In this document: in pieces, positions 26,039 through 35,051 of the stretch | Layout of the letters: every line of letters begins with the position of its first letter | Numbering within the stretch: the first letter of the stretch is position 1 | Source of the DNA: DASQUK01 sp035697145 | Lineage (GTDB): Bacteria > Actinomycetota > Acidimicrobiia > Acidimicrobiales > VFJN01 | Length of the DNA stretch: 64,000 nt | Reading direction: 5' to 3' | Assembly (NCBI GenBank): GCA_035697145.1 | Contig: DASSDL010000141.1 | Coordinates: 47,024-111,023, forward strand | Position numbers and translations under genes: made by a program | The notes under the pieces: generated by a model | Told to the model about the DNA's origin: nothing | Database searches by the model: none | Seen by the model: the letters and a program-made list of their open reading frames with translations, nothing else

Positions 26039-27255
26039 CAGCCGCGACCCGACGCCGGGGCGCGCGGGGGCAGGCTCGTGGCCCGCGCCTGGCGCGCGAC
26101 CGAGAGGAGCAGACCGCCGGCAGCCATCGTGAACAGGAGCGACGAGCCACCGGCACTCACGAACGGGAGCGGGACCCCGGTGATGGGGAGGATGCCGATC
26201 ACGGCACCGATGTTGACGAACGCCTGCACGCCGAACCAAGCCGTCACACCGACCGCCAGCAGCAGGCCGAAGCGATCGGGCGCGTGCAAGGCCACCCGGA
26301 TGCCGATGATCACCAGCAGGACGAACAAGCCGACGACCACCGCGGCGCCGACCAGGCCCAGCTCCTCGCCGATGATGGCGAAGATGAAGTCGGTGTGGGC
26401 GTAGGGCAGGAACCCCCACTTGGCCCGGCTGGCCCCCAGCCCGCGACCGAAGAACCCTCCCGACGCCACACCCACCAGTGCCTGGATGTTCTGGTAGCCC
26501 TTGTCCATCGGATCGGCCCACGGGTCGAGGAACGTGAGGACCCGGCTCCGGCGGTAGGGCGCGGCGAGGGCGAGCGTGGTGGCGGCGCCTATACCCAGCG
26601 TGGCCCACGCCGCCAGGGGGCCCAGCGGCGCCCCGGCCACGAAGCAAAGCGTCAGCGCGATCGCGGCCAGCACGATGGTGGTGCCCAGGTTCGGCTGCAG
26701 CATGAGCAAGGTCGCCATGACGGCCAGCACGACCACGACCGGCCGAAGCGTGGCCCGAGAGTTGTGCATGAAGGCCGCCCGGCGCGCCAAGAGGTCGGCC
26801 ACCCACACGAGCAGGGCGAACTTGGCGAGCTCGGCGGGCTGGAAGGTGAGGGAGCCGACGCCGATCCAACGGGTGGCGCCGTTGGCGCTGACCCCGATGC
26901 CGGGAATCAACACGACGAACAGGAGGCCGAGCGCCCCCAGCAGCAGCGGCGTGGCGAGCCGCCGCCAGCGGTGGTAGTCGATGCGGGCCACCAGCACCAG
27001 GGCGAGGGCCCCGACGCCCGCCCAAGCGGCCTGCCGGGTCACGAAGTACCACGACGACCCGTACTCGTCGAGGGCGATGACCGACGACGCCGACATCACC
27101 ATGACGAGGCCCAGCAAGTTGAACACCGCGATGAGGAACGCCAGGGCCAGGAACATCGCCGAGCCGGTGGCGCTGACCCGCGGTGGCCGGGCCGTGGGAT
27201 GGCGCCGCCGCGCGCCAGGCGAACCCCGCCCCCCCTCGCGGACCGCAGTGCTCAC
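26038..27255 (-). CDS. ftsW: Septal peptidoglycan polymerase FtsW (SEDS family)
   Basis: A 405-residue SEDS protein with about ten hydrophobic helices. It polymerises glycan strands with its partner FtsI. Conserved blocks are NGATRWIGVGSLTFQPAELAK, containing the catalytic-region residues, LLMLQPNLGTTIV, and RAKWGFLPYAHTDFIFAII(G)EELG. The GTG start at 27255 overlaps the murD stop as GTGA. A basic 30-residue cytoplasmic head precedes the first helix. Confidence 0.95.
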   Translation of the reverse strand: MSTAVREGGRGSPGARRRHPTARPPRVSATGSAMFLALAFLIAVFNLLGLVMVMSASSVIALDEYGSSWYFVTRQAAWAGVGALALVLVARIDYHRWRRLATPLLLGALGLLFVVLIPGIGVSANGATRWIGVGSLTFQPAELAKFALLVWVADLLARRAAFMHNSRATLRPVVVVLAVMATLLMLQPNLGTTIVLAAIALTLCFVAGAPLGPLAAWATLGIGAATTLALAAPYRRSRVLTFLDPWADPMDKGYQNIQALVGVASGGFFGRGLGASRAKWGFLPYAHTDFIFAIIGEELGLVGAAVVVGLFVLLVIIGIRVALHAPDRFGLLLAVGVTAWFGVQAFVNIGAVIGILPITGVPLPFVSAGGSSLLFTMAAGGLLLSVARQARATSLPPRAPASGRG

Positions 27256-28655
27256 GCCGGTCCCCGCCGCGGGACCTCGGAGCCCCCGGCGACCTCTCGC
27301 ACGGCGCGGGCGAAGTCGTCACCCCGCTCCCCGTACGAGCCGTACCAGTCGAAGCTGGCGCAACCGGGCGACAGCAGCACGGCGTCGCCGGGCTTGGCCA
27401 GATCGGCGGCGGCCCGCACCGCCTCCTGCATCGAGCCGGCGCGAGTCACAGGGCGAACGCCGTCGAAGGCCGCCGTCACCTCGGGCGCCGCCTCACCGAT
27501 CGCCACCACCGCCCGGATCGACCCGGCCGACTCGGCCAGCATCCGGAGGTCGAGGCCCTTGGTGCGACCGCCGGCGATCAGCACGACCGACTCGAAGCCG
27601 GCGATGGCGGTCGCGGCCGCGTGCGGCGTCGTCGCCTTCGAGTCGTCGTAGAACCGCACCCCTCCAGCCTCGCCCACCAGCGCCACGCGGTGGGGGAGGC
27701 CCCGGAACTCCAGCAGTCCCCGGCGGACGCCGTCGACGCTGGCGCCGCCGGCCAGCGCCGTCGCCGCCGCCGCCAGCCCGTTGGCGATGTCGTGCGGCAA
27801 CGACCGGCCGAGGTCCTCGACCCGGGCGATCTCGACATCGTCGCCGTGGCCAGCCGCGGGACCGGCGAGCCTTCCGCCCGTCCGCGCACCCCCGACGAGC
27901 CGGAAGTCGGCGTTGCCGGCCAGCCCGAATGTCACGTGCCGCGCCCGGGCGCCGGCCAGATGCCTGGCCACCACCGGGTCGTCGGCGTTGCCCACCGCGA
28001 CCTGTTCCGCCGACTGGTCGCGCCAGATGCCCGCCTTGGCGGCCTCGTACGACGCCAGGTCCGGGTGGCTGTCGAGGTGGTCGGGAGCGAAGTTGAGCCA
28101 CGTCCCCACCGTGGGGGCGAACCGCTGCGAGTGCTCGAGACGAAACGACGACGCCTCGACCACGAACACATCGGTGGCCGGATCGTCGATTGCCGCGACC
28201 AGCGGCACGGGCGTGTTGCCGACCGCAACCGCCGCCATCCCAGACGCAACCAGCATGTCGCGCACCAGCGTCGTCACCGTGGTCTTGCCGTCGGTGCCCG
28301 TGATGGCGAGCAGCGGCCGGTCGTCCCACCACGAGGCGAGGTCGAACTCGGAAAGCACCGGCACGCCGGCAGCGCCTGCCAGCGTGAACACGGGATGGCG
28401 CGCCGGCAACCCCGGGGCCGGCAGAACGGCCTCGGCGGCCGCCACCAGAGCCGCCAGTTCGTCGGCTGCCGGGGCCTGGGCCAGGTCCAGCCCCAGGTCC
28501 TCCGCCGCCGCTCGGGCCACCGCCCCGGGGGCGTCGTCGGCGGCCACCACGTCGTGGCCGTGTGCCAGCAGCGCCCGGGCGACCGCCGCGCCGGTAACAC
28601 CGAGCCCGACCACCAACGCCCTCACCGGAAGCCCCCGTAGCCAAGAACGCTCCAT
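27252..28655 (-). CDS. murD: UDP-N-acetylmuramoyl-L-alanine--D-glutamate ligase MurD
   Basis: A 467-residue Mur ligase adding D-Glu. VRALVVGLGVTGAAVARALL is the N-terminal nucleotide-sugar fold, AITGTDGKTTVTTLV the P-loop, and VRFYDDSKATTPHAAATAI the C-terminal hinge with the conserved DDSK(A/G)T. LLSPGCASFDWYGSYGERGD is the MurD-specific C-terminal signature. The ATG at 28655 is the last start before the Rossmann fold; the open frame upstream runs through a hairpin-rich spacer and is rejected. Confidence 0.95.
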   Translation of the reverse strand: MERSWLRGLPVRALVVGLGVTGAAVARALLAHGHDVVAADDAPGAVARAAAEDLGLDLAQAPAADELAALVAAAEAVLPAPGLPARHPVFTLAGAAGVPVLSEFDLASWWDDRPLLAITGTDGKTTVTTLVRDMLVASGMAAVAVGNTPVPLVAAIDDPATDVFVVEASSFRLEHSQRFAPTVGTWLNFAPDHLDSHPDLASYEAAKAGIWRDQSAEQVAVGNADDPVVARHLAGARARHVTFGLAGNADFRLVGGARTGGRLAGPAAGHGDDVEIARVEDLGRSLPHDIANGLAAAATALAGGASVDGVRRGLLEFRGLPHRVALVGEAGGVRFYDDSKATTPHAAATAIAGFESVVLIAGGRTKGLDLRMLAESAGSIRAVVAIGEAAPEVTAAFDGVRPVTRAGSMQEAVRAAADLAKPGDAVLLSPGCASFDWYGSYGERGDDFARAVREVAGGSEVPRRGPA

Positions 28656-28830
28656 GCTGACGACGTTCGGTGTGCGCGCCGGCGGGGGGTGTGGGGGGCA
28701 GAGCCTCCTGGCGGAGCCCCCCACAGTCGCTCGAGCCGGCTTCGCCGGTCGAGCGACCGGGAATCGACGCCGCCGGCGGGCGGCGGCCCAACCCTCGTTT
28801 CGCAACCTCTGGTTGCGGAACGAAGCACCA
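28656..28830. repeat. Hairpin-rich spacer between mraY and murD
   Basis: This 175-bp gap interrupts an otherwise overlapping gene string. It holds several inverted repeats: GGGGGGCAGAGCCTCCTGGCGGAGCCCCCC-like arms (about 28692-28721), CGCTCGA/TCGAGCG around CCGGCTTCGCCGG (about 28730-28757), GCCGCC/GGCGGC (about 28770-28785), and CGTTTCGCAACC-TCT-GGTTGCGGAACG (about 28795-28821), the last sharing CAACCTCTGGTTG with the ftsZ leader region. It may be a transcription attenuator or an inserted repeat; its function is unknown. Confidence 0.5.
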
Positions 28831-29865
28831 TCAGTCCGGGACTCCGATGGAGACGAAGTCGGCGTAGAAGATGCCCAGGGCCACGGCCATGGACATGATG
28901 GCCAGGATCCAGAACCGCACGATCACGGTGGTCTCGGGCCACCCGCCGAGCTCGAAGTGGTGGTGCACCGGCGCCATGCGCAGGACCCGGCGCCCGAAGA
29001 CGCGGAAGCTGCCGACCTGCACGATCACCGACAGCGTCTCGAACACGAACAGCGCCCCCACGATCGGCAACAGCAGCTGCACGTTGAGCGTGAGGGCTAG
29101 CACCGCCAGGCCGGCGCCGATGGCGAGCGCCCCCGTGTCCCCCATGAACACCTGTGCCGGCGGCGCGTTCCACCACAGGAACCCGGTGATGCCGCCCACC
29201 ATGGCGGCGGCGACGACCGCCAGGTCGAGGGCGTGGTTGATGCCGTAGACCTCCGGGTGTCGGAAGGCCCAGAACGCCACGACCGTCATGGTGAGGAAGG
29301 CGTAGATGGACGAGCCGGCGGCGAGGCCATCGAGCCCGTCGGTGAGGTTGACTGCGTTCGTCGTGCCGAGGATCAGCAGCACGGCCAGCACGATCCAGCC
29401 GCCCTCGCCCAACGACCAGCCGGGCTCCGAGGCGCGGGTGAAGCTGAGCGTGGTCTCCACGTCGGTCCACCTCACACAAGCGACCGCGAACCCGACCGCC
29501 ACTACGAGGAGGCCGCCCATCTTGGCCCGCATCGACAGGCCCAAGTTGCGCTCGTTGCTGACCTTGATCCAGTCGTCGATCGCCCCGACCACGGCAGCCC
29601 CGGCAATGGCCAGCATGACCAACACCCCGCTGCGGGTGAAGGCCAGCCCCCCGCGGATGTGGGCGATCGCGTAGCCGAGCACGGCGGCGACGACGATGGC
29701 GACGCCCCCCATCGTCGGCGTGCCCGCCTTGGGCGTGTGGCCGTCGGGCACGTCGGCGTGGATGGGCTGGCCCACCTGGTGGGCGCGCAGCCAGTCGATC
29801 AGATAGCGGGTCCCCAAGAGTGACAACGCGAGGCTGATGCCCCCCGCGAGCAGGAGTGAGATCAC
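28831..29865 (-). CDS. mraY: Phospho-MurNAc-pentapeptide translocase MraY
   Basis: A 344-residue integral membrane enzyme with about ten helices that links UDP-MurNAc-pentapeptide to undecaprenyl phosphate, giving lipid I. Signature blocks are KAGTPTMGGVAIV, GAIDDWIKV (catalytic Asp pair), NAVNLTDGLDGLAAG, and RMAPVHHHFELGGWPET. The GTG start at 29865 overlaps the murE stop as GTGA. Normally murF lies between murE and mraY; here they are directly joined. Confidence 0.97.
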   Translation of the reverse strand: MISLLLAGGISLALSLLGTRYLIDWLRAHQVGQPIHADVPDGHTPKAGTPTMGGVAIVVAAVLGYAIAHIRGGLAFTRSGVLVMLAIAGAAVVGAIDDWIKVSNERNLGLSMRAKMGGLLVVAVGFAVACVRWTDVETTLSFTRASEPGWSLGEGGWIVLAVLLILGTTNAVNLTDGLDGLAAGSSIYAFLTMTVVAFWAFRHPEVYGINHALDLAVVAAAMVGGITGFLWWNAPPAQVFMGDTGALAIGAGLAVLALTLNVQLLLPIVGALFVFETLSVIVQVGSFRVFGRRVLRMAPVHHHFELGGWPETTVIVRFWILAIMSMAVALGIFYADFVSIGVPD

Positions 29866-31346
29866 CGCTGACCGCCGGGGGCTCCCGGTGCCAGCGCCGC
29901 CAGGGCAGCGCGCGCCACCTCACGATCGTCGAACGGGCGGACGGTGTCGCCGATGGTCTGCGTGGTCTCGTGGCCCTTGCCGGCGATCACCACCACGTCG
30001 CCGGGCCTTGACTCGGCCACGGCCCGCTCGATGGCGCGGCGGCGATCGGGCTCCACGGCGACCCTGGCGCCCGTGCCCTCCGGGATCCCGCCCCGGATGT
30101 CGTCGATGATCGCCTGCAGGTTCTCCGAGCGGGGGTTGTCCGAGGTCAGGATCACATCGTCCGCCAGCCGGGTCGCCACCTCACCCATGAGCGGTCGCTT
30201 GGCCACGTCGCGGTCGCCGCCGCAGCCGAACACGACCAGCAGTCGTTGGCCGGGGGTCACCAGCTCGCGGGCCGCCCGCAACGCCTGCTCGAGGGCGTCG
30301 GGCTTGTGCGCGTAGTCGACGAGAACCGTGAAGCGCTGACCGCCATCAATCGCCTCGAACCTTCCCGGCACCGGCGTCGCCGCCGACAGGCCGCACGCCA
30401 CGACGCCGGGCTCGATCCCCAGCGCCTCCGCGGCGGCCCCGGCCGCCAGCGCGTTCACCACGTTGAACCGCCCGGCCAGCGCCAGCTCGACCGGCTCGCC
30501 CCGCCAGCGGAACGACGCTCCCGCCGGCGACAGGGTCAGCTCCTCGGCGTCGGCCAGCGAATAGGCGGTGGCCGTCACGCCCGATCGTGGTGCGCTCAGC
30601 CGGGCGAGCAGCTCCCGGCCCCGCGGATCGTCCGAGCAGATGACCGCCCGATCTGTGAACCCGGGCGTGAACAGGGCGGCCTTGGCTGCGAAGTAGTCGT
30701 CCATCGTCTGGTGGAAGTCGAGATGATCCTGCGACAAGTTGGTGAAGACTGCGACGGCGAAGCGGGTGCCGTCGACCCGGTGCAGGGCCAGGCCGTGCGA
30801 CGACACCTCCATTGCCACAGCCCCCCGGCCAGCCACGGCCCCCCGGCCGACCCCAGCTCCCGAGCCCCGATCCCGCTCGGCGGCCAGCATGGCCTGCAGG
30901 TCCGTGGACTCGGGCGTCGTCCGGGCACCCGACAGCGTGCCAATGATCGCGCACGGCGCGAGGCCAGATGCTTGCAGCACGGGACAGAGCAGGTGCGTCA
31001 CGGTGGTCTTGCCCGACGTACCGGTCACGCCCACCACGACGAGAGCGTGCGAGGGGTTGCCCCAGAAGGCGGCGGCCAGGGGGCCCATCGCCCGGCGGAC
31101 GTCGGGCACGATGACCTGCGGCATCGCCAGCGGCAGGGCGTGATCGACCACCAGCGCCACCGCGCCCGCCGCCACGGCGGCGGCGGCGAGCTCGTGGCCA
31201 TCCAGGCGCGCTCCCCGGACACAACAGAACAACGACCCCGGGACCACGTCATGCGTGTCGTGCACGACGGCGCGGACCTCGGGGTCGCCGTCGGCGCCCA
31301 CGCGCCGCGCGTCGGGGTAGGCGGCGATCAATTGCCCTAGCAACAC
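29862..31346 (-). CDS. murE: UDP-MurNAc-L-Ala-D-Glu--meso-DAP ligase MurE
   Basis: A 494-residue Mur ligase. VTGTSGKTTVTHLL is the P-loop, EVSSHGLALHRVDG and FTNLSQDHLDFH are MurE blocks, and LTSDNPRSENLQ carries the DNPR motif that selects meso-diaminopimelate rather than lysine. The C-terminus has VVIAGKGHETTQ. I chose GTG at 31346 because VLLGQLIAAYPDA matches the usual MurE N-terminus; upstream the frame is only arginine- and proline-rich shadow sequence of ftsI. The gap to the ftsI stop is 19 nt. Confidence 0.95.
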   Translation of the reverse strand: MLLGQLIAAYPDARRVGADGDPEVRAVVHDTHDVVPGSLFCCVRGARLDGHELAAAAVAAGAVALVVDHALPLAMPQVIVPDVRRAMGPLAAAFWGNPSHALVVVGVTGTSGKTTVTHLLCPVLQASGLAPCAIIGTLSGARTTPESTDLQAMLAAERDRGSGAGVGRGAVAGRGAVAMEVSSHGLALHRVDGTRFAVAVFTNLSQDHLDFHQTMDDYFAAKAALFTPGFTDRAVICSDDPRGRELLARLSAPRSGVTATAYSLADAEELTLSPAGASFRWRGEPVELALAGRFNVVNALAAGAAAEALGIEPGVVACGLSAATPVPGRFEAIDGGQRFTVLVDYAHKPDALEQALRAARELVTPGQRLLVVFGCGGDRDVAKRPLMGEVATRLADDVILTSDNPRSENLQAIIDDIRGGIPEGTGARVAVEPDRRRAIERAVAESRPGDVVVIAGKGHETTQTIGDTVRPFDDREVARAALAALAPGAPGGQR

Positions 31347-31365
31347 GGGGGTAGTGCCTAGTCGC

Positions 31366-33360
31366 CTAGCCGCCGCGGGCGGGAATGGACGCGGCCGTCG
31401 TGGCCGGCGGGTTCGCCCCCGCGGGGCTCGACGTCGCGCCGGCGACGGTCGTTGTGGTCGGCGGGGCCGTCGTCGTGGTGCTGGGCGCGGCGGCGGGTTG
31501 GGCCCGAACCCTCGGCTCCTCCAGCGCTGGCAGTGTCCCGACGCCGCTGGCCGCGGGTGGCGCGATCCGCAGCGTGCGGAGCGCCTGGCGTCCGATGTTG
31601 GCGAAGGCGGGCGCAGCGACGTCGCCGGCGTACGGGGACGTGGTCGGCTCGTCGATGACGACGATGATCGACACCTGGGGATCGTTGGCCGGGATGAACC
31701 CGGCGAAGGTGGCGACGTAGTGGTACCCGCCCTGGGCATCTCGGTAGCCGCCGCCGGGCTGGGGCTTGCGCGCCGTGCCCGTCTTGCCGGCGGCGTCGTA
31801 GCCGTCGATGGCCGCGGCCTTGCCGGTCCCCGAGGTCACCGCTTGGGCCAGCATCTCCCGGACCTGCGCCGCAGTGGTGGGCGACACCACTCGCCGTCCC
31901 TCGCCGGGCTCCGCCGGATGGCGCTCACCCGCGGCGTCGAACGTGGCACGCAGCAGCGTGGGGGGCACGTAGACCCCGTCGTTGGCGATCGTGTTGTACG
32001 CGAGGAGCATTTGCATGGCCGTGACGGAGATCCCGTGGCCGATCGGGATCGACCCGATCGACGTCCCGGACCAGTTGTCGCGATCGAGCAAGATCCCCGG
32101 TTCCTCGTGAGGCAGGCCGAGGGCCGTCTGCAGCCCGAACCCGAACCGACGAAGGTACTCGTCCAGTCGCGCCATCCCCAGTCTCTGGGCGATCTCGATC
32201 GTCCCGATGTTCGACGACCGGGACAGGATCTGGCTGGCGGTCATCCGCGGTGGGAGCGAGTGGGCGTCGCCGTAGACGTGGTCGGCGACGTGCAAAGTGT
32301 CGGGCACCTGCAGCTCCGTGTCCGGCGCGACCAGTCCCTCCTCGAGCGCCCCCGACATGGTGATCACCTTGTTCACCGATCCCGGCTCGAAGTTCTGCGT
32401 CACCGCCAGGTTGTTGCCGGTGTTGGCGACGGCGTGAGTCTTGGGGTCGGTCTCGACGTTGGCCAGCGCTAGGACCTCGCCGGTGCGGGGATCCATCACG
32501 GCGGCCCAGCCCGCCCTGGCACCGACGGTCCGCACCTGCTCGGTGAGGATGCCCTCGGTGGCGTACTGCAGGCCGCGGTCGATCGTGAGCACGATGTCGT
32601 CCCCGGGCTCGGCGGGGTCGATCAGGTGCCGCCCACCGGGGATGGTCCGGCCCTCGAGGTCCCGCTCGACCATGTACTCGCCCGGGTCGCCGGCGAGCTG
32701 GTCGTCGTAGCGCTGCTCGAGCCCGGCCACCCCGACGTTGTCGAGGTCGACGCTGCCGAGCAGCGAGCGGGCCATGTCGCCCGCCGGTAGCAGGCGTGCC
32801 GACTCGTCGAAGATGAGCACCCCGGGGATGTCGAGGTCCTTCACCCGCTTGGCCACCTCGTCGTCGACCTGCCGGGCCAGGTAGACGAAGTGGGAGTCGG
32901 TGCCGAGCTTGCTCGCCACCTCCCCCGCGGGAAGCCTCAGGGCCCGCGCCAGGCGCCGGGCCGCCACCGCCCGATCGCTGATCACGCTCGGGTCGGCGCC
33001 CACGCTCTTGGCGGGTGTCGACAGCGCCAGGTCCTTGCCGTTGCGATCGAAGATCGTTCCTCGCGCCGCCGGCAGGGCGATGGGCTCGATCCGCTGCTCC
33101 TCGCCGTACGCCACGTACCGCTGGGCCCCGACGGTCTGGACGTAGCCGAGACGCAGCACCACCACGCCGAACAGGAGCCCGAGCGCCACCAGGAGGCTCA
33201 GCGAGCGGTAACGGGGATCGCCGGGCCGGAGCAGGCGGGGCCCGCGGCTGGCTCGCCTGCTCCGACCCGGACGAGGGGCCCGCTCCCGCGGCCGGGGGCG
33301 GCTTGTGTGTCGCGCGCTCGTGGATCGGGAACGGGTGCGTGTGTCTCTGGCATCACTCAC
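31366..33360 (-). CDS. ftsI: Septal penicillin-binding protein FtsI/PBP3-like transpeptidase
   Basis: A 664-residue class B penicillin-binding protein. A basic cytoplasmic head (residues 1-48) precedes one membrane helix (about 52-70). The PBP dimer domain follows, then the transpeptidase domain: SxxK in EPGSVNKVITMSGAL (serine near residue 327), SxN in SRSSNIGTIEIA, and KTG in AAGKTGTARKPQ near residue 524. The C-terminal 60 residues are Thr/Ala/Pro-rich and disordered. GTG at 33360 overlaps the ftsL stop (GTGA). Confidence 0.95.
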   Translation of the reverse strand: MSDARDTRTRSRSTSARHTSRPRPRERAPRPGRSRRASRGPRLLRPGDPRYRSLSLLVALGLLFGVVVLRLGYVQTVGAQRYVAYGEEQRIEPIALPAARGTIFDRNGKDLALSTPAKSVGADPSVISDRAVAARRLARALRLPAGEVASKLGTDSHFVYLARQVDDEVAKRVKDLDIPGVLIFDESARLLPAGDMARSLLGSVDLDNVGVAGLEQRYDDQLAGDPGEYMVERDLEGRTIPGGRHLIDPAEPGDDIVLTIDRGLQYATEGILTEQVRTVGARAGWAAVMDPRTGEVLALANVETDPKTHAVANTGNNLAVTQNFEPGSVNKVITMSGALEEGLVAPDTELQVPDTLHVADHVYGDAHSLPPRMTASQILSRSSNIGTIEIAQRLGMARLDEYLRRFGFGLQTALGLPHEEPGILLDRDNWSGTSIGSIPIGHGISVTAMQMLLAYNTIANDGVYVPPTLLRATFDAAGERHPAEPGEGRRVVSPTTAAQVREMLAQAVTSGTGKAAAIDGYDAAGKTGTARKPQPGGGYRDAQGGYHYVATFAGFIPANDPQVSIIVVIDEPTTSPYAGDVAAPAFANIGRQALRTLRIAPPAASGVGTLPALEEPRVRAQPAAAPSTTTTAPPTTTTVAGATSSPAGANPPATTAASIPARGG

Positions 33361-33833
33361 CCCGTTGGCTCCAGGTAGGGCTTGACGCGAGCGGCGCTGG
33401 TGTCGGGCGACTCCGGGGGCGGATCGTCGGCGACGTCATCGGTGGGTGCCGGTTCATCGGGCGACAGCCACACCGGATCCCCGGCCGGCACCATGCCCAG
33501 CTCGCCGGTGGCCTCGCCCAGGATGCGCTGGGGTGACTCCAACTCGGCGACGTCGCGTCGCAGCTCTTCGTAGCGGGCCTGCTCGGCGGCCACCTGCTGA
33601 TCGAGGTCGTCGACCTTGGCCTGGCCCTCGATGAGCAGCGCGTGGCTCACCGCCACGCCGAACAAGGCCGCGAACAGCAGCACGGTGAGGACCACGCCCG
33701 TGCGCGGGCTGAGCCGGATGGCCGGACGCGCCCGCCGGTTGGGCGGGACGACCCGCAGGTGCCGGTCCCGGCGGTCGCGGCGGTCGCGGTCCCGAGCGGG
33801 GTCCGGAAGCGGGACGACGCGGGCGATGGCCAT
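33357..33833 (-). CDS. ftsL: FtsL-like septum formation protein
   Basis: A 158-residue bitopic protein. An arginine/aspartate-rich cytoplasmic head (DRDRRDRRDRH) precedes one membrane helix (about residues 46-66) and a short coiled coil, VDDLDQQVAAEQARYEELRRDV, then a Pro/Asp-rich tail. Sequence similarity of FtsL proteins is low, so the name rests on this architecture and on the position between rsmH and ftsI. The ATG at 33833 overlaps the rsmH stop by one base. Confidence 0.85.
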   Translation of the reverse strand: MAIARVVPLPDPARDRDRRDRRDRHLRVVPPNRRARPAIRLSPRTGVVLTVLLFAALFGVAVSHALLIEGQAKVDDLDQQVAAEQARYEELRRDVAELESPQRILGEATGELGMVPAGDPVWLSPDEPAPTDDVADDPPPESPDTSAARVKPYLEPTG

Positions 33834-34798
33834 CACGCCACCTCCTGAAGGGGGAGCTTCTCCACCGCCCGCAGGCGGGCGGCCTCGGCCCGGGGGTTTG
33901 CGGCGATCTCGTCGGCCGGGGGCCGCCAGGCACCGCGGCGGAGGAGCCTCACCGTGGGACGGACGTCCGGCGGCGTGGGCAGGTGCGACGGCCCGGTCCA
34001 ACCGCCGGTGGCGGCGTGGCGGAACCGGTCCTTGACGATGCGGTCCTCCCCCGAGTGGTAGGCCAGTGCCACGCAGCGGCCGCCCGGGACCAACAGGTCG
34101 ATGGCGTCGTCGAGGCTGGCGGGAAGGATGGCGAGCTCGTCGTTGACCGCGATGCGAATGGCCTGGAACGTGCGGCGGGCCGGGTGCCCGCCCCGGCGGC
34201 GCGCCGGTGCCGGCACGGCGTCGCGCACCACGTCGGCCAGCTGCTCGGTGGACGTGATCGGGCGGGCCGCCACGATGGCCGCGGAGATGCGCCGCGCGTA
34301 GCGCTCGTCGCCGTACGCGTGCAGCAGGCGGGCCAGCTCCGATTCCGGGGCGCCGTTGACCAAGTCGGCGGCGCTCACGGGCCGGGTGGGATCCATTCGC
34401 ATGTCGAGCGGGCCCGGGGCCCGGTAGCTGAAGCCCCTCTCGGGCCGGTCGAACTGGGGCGAGCTGACGCCGAGGTCGAACAATGCCCCGCTGGCTGCCC
34501 GGTGGCCGAGCCCACCGAGCACCGCCCGCAGGTCGTCGAAGCGGCTGTGGCGCACCGTCGCGCGCTCGCCGAAGCGCTGCAGGCGCGCGGCGGCGGCGGC
34601 GATGGCGTCGGGGTCCTGGTCGAGCCCGACGAGCGACAGGTGGGGATGAGCGTCGAGCAACGCCTCCGCGTGACCGCCCCCGCCCACGGTGGCGTCGAGC
34701 ACGACCCCCGGCGGGACGGGCGCGAACAGCTCGACCACCAGGTCCACGAGAACGGGTCGATGGCCGAACCCGCCGCCCTCGGGTGCCGCCCCGCTCAC
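33833..34798 (-). CDS. rsmH: 16S rRNA (cytosine-1402-N4)-methyltransferase RsmH
   Basis: A 321-residue SAM-dependent enzyme methylating C1402 in the ribosomal decoding centre. The N-terminal GFGHRPVLVDLVVELF and the SAM loop VLDATVGGGGHAEALL are typical, as are LFDLGVSSPQFD, RGFSYRAPGPLDMRMD and ALAYHSGEDRIVK. GTG at 34798 has GGAGG seven bases upstream; this ribosome binding site is the last part of a dispersed repeat (34805-34889). The gene is second in the dcw cluster after mraZ. Confidence 0.96.
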   Translation of the reverse strand: MSGAAPEGGGFGHRPVLVDLVVELFAPVPPGVVLDATVGGGGHAEALLDAHPHLSLVGLDQDPDAIAAAAARLQRFGERATVRHSRFDDLRAVLGGLGHRAASGALFDLGVSSPQFDRPERGFSYRAPGPLDMRMDPTRPVSAADLVNGAPESELARLLHAYGDERYARRISAAIVAARPITSTEQLADVVRDAVPAPARRRGGHPARRTFQAIRIAVNDELAILPASLDDAIDLLVPGGRCVALAYHSGEDRIVKDRFRHAATGGWTGPSHLPTPPDVRPTVRLLRRGAWRPPADEIAANPRAEAARLRAVEKLPLQEVA

Positions 34799-34804
34799 CT
34801 GCGT

Positions 34805-34889
34805 GCCTCCGGCACGCCAGTGAGCGAGCGCCGCTGCGCGGCGACCAACACGCGGTGCTGATGGTTCGCTCGCTGACGCTCGCTCACTG
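34805..34889 (-). repeat. Dispersed repeat family 2, copy 1 (supplies RBS of rsmH)
   Basis: Read on the minus strand the element starts CAGTGAGCGAGCG, continues AGCGAGCGAACCA, then a hairpin GTCGCCGCGCAGCGGCG, and ends GCGTGCCGGAGGC just before the rsmH start. It aligns over its length with 36990-37073 and in its parts with 40619-40691 and 59746-59820. Confidence 0.6.
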
Positions 34890-35051
34890 CGATTCCCGTT
34901 CGACGGCGCTCGCCGGGATGTCTCCCCGGGACGGGCTCGGTGGGAAGCGCGCGGAGAAGGGGCCTTCCACCGCGCCGGCTGGGGACCGGCTCGGTGAGCG
35001 GGGCGGCACCGTGGGAAACGAAGCGGAGGGGCGCGGTGGGGCGTAGCCGGC
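34890..35051. other. Intergenic spacer between mraZ and rsmH
   Basis: The 162 bases between the repeat and the mraZ stop contain GC-rich segments such as CCGGGACGGGCTCGG and GCCGGCTGGGGACCGGCTCGG, which may form hairpins, but I see no gene, promoter or terminator that I can support. Confidence 0.4.

Noticed and set aside
28670..28867. Small open frames in the mraY-murD spacer
   Set aside because: Their sequence follows the hairpins, overlaps the mraY end antisense and shows no protein-like features.
29862..31346. A MurE-MurF fusion to explain the missing murF
   Set aside because: The protein is 494 residues with a single P-loop and MurE-specific motifs, so there is no room for a second ligase.
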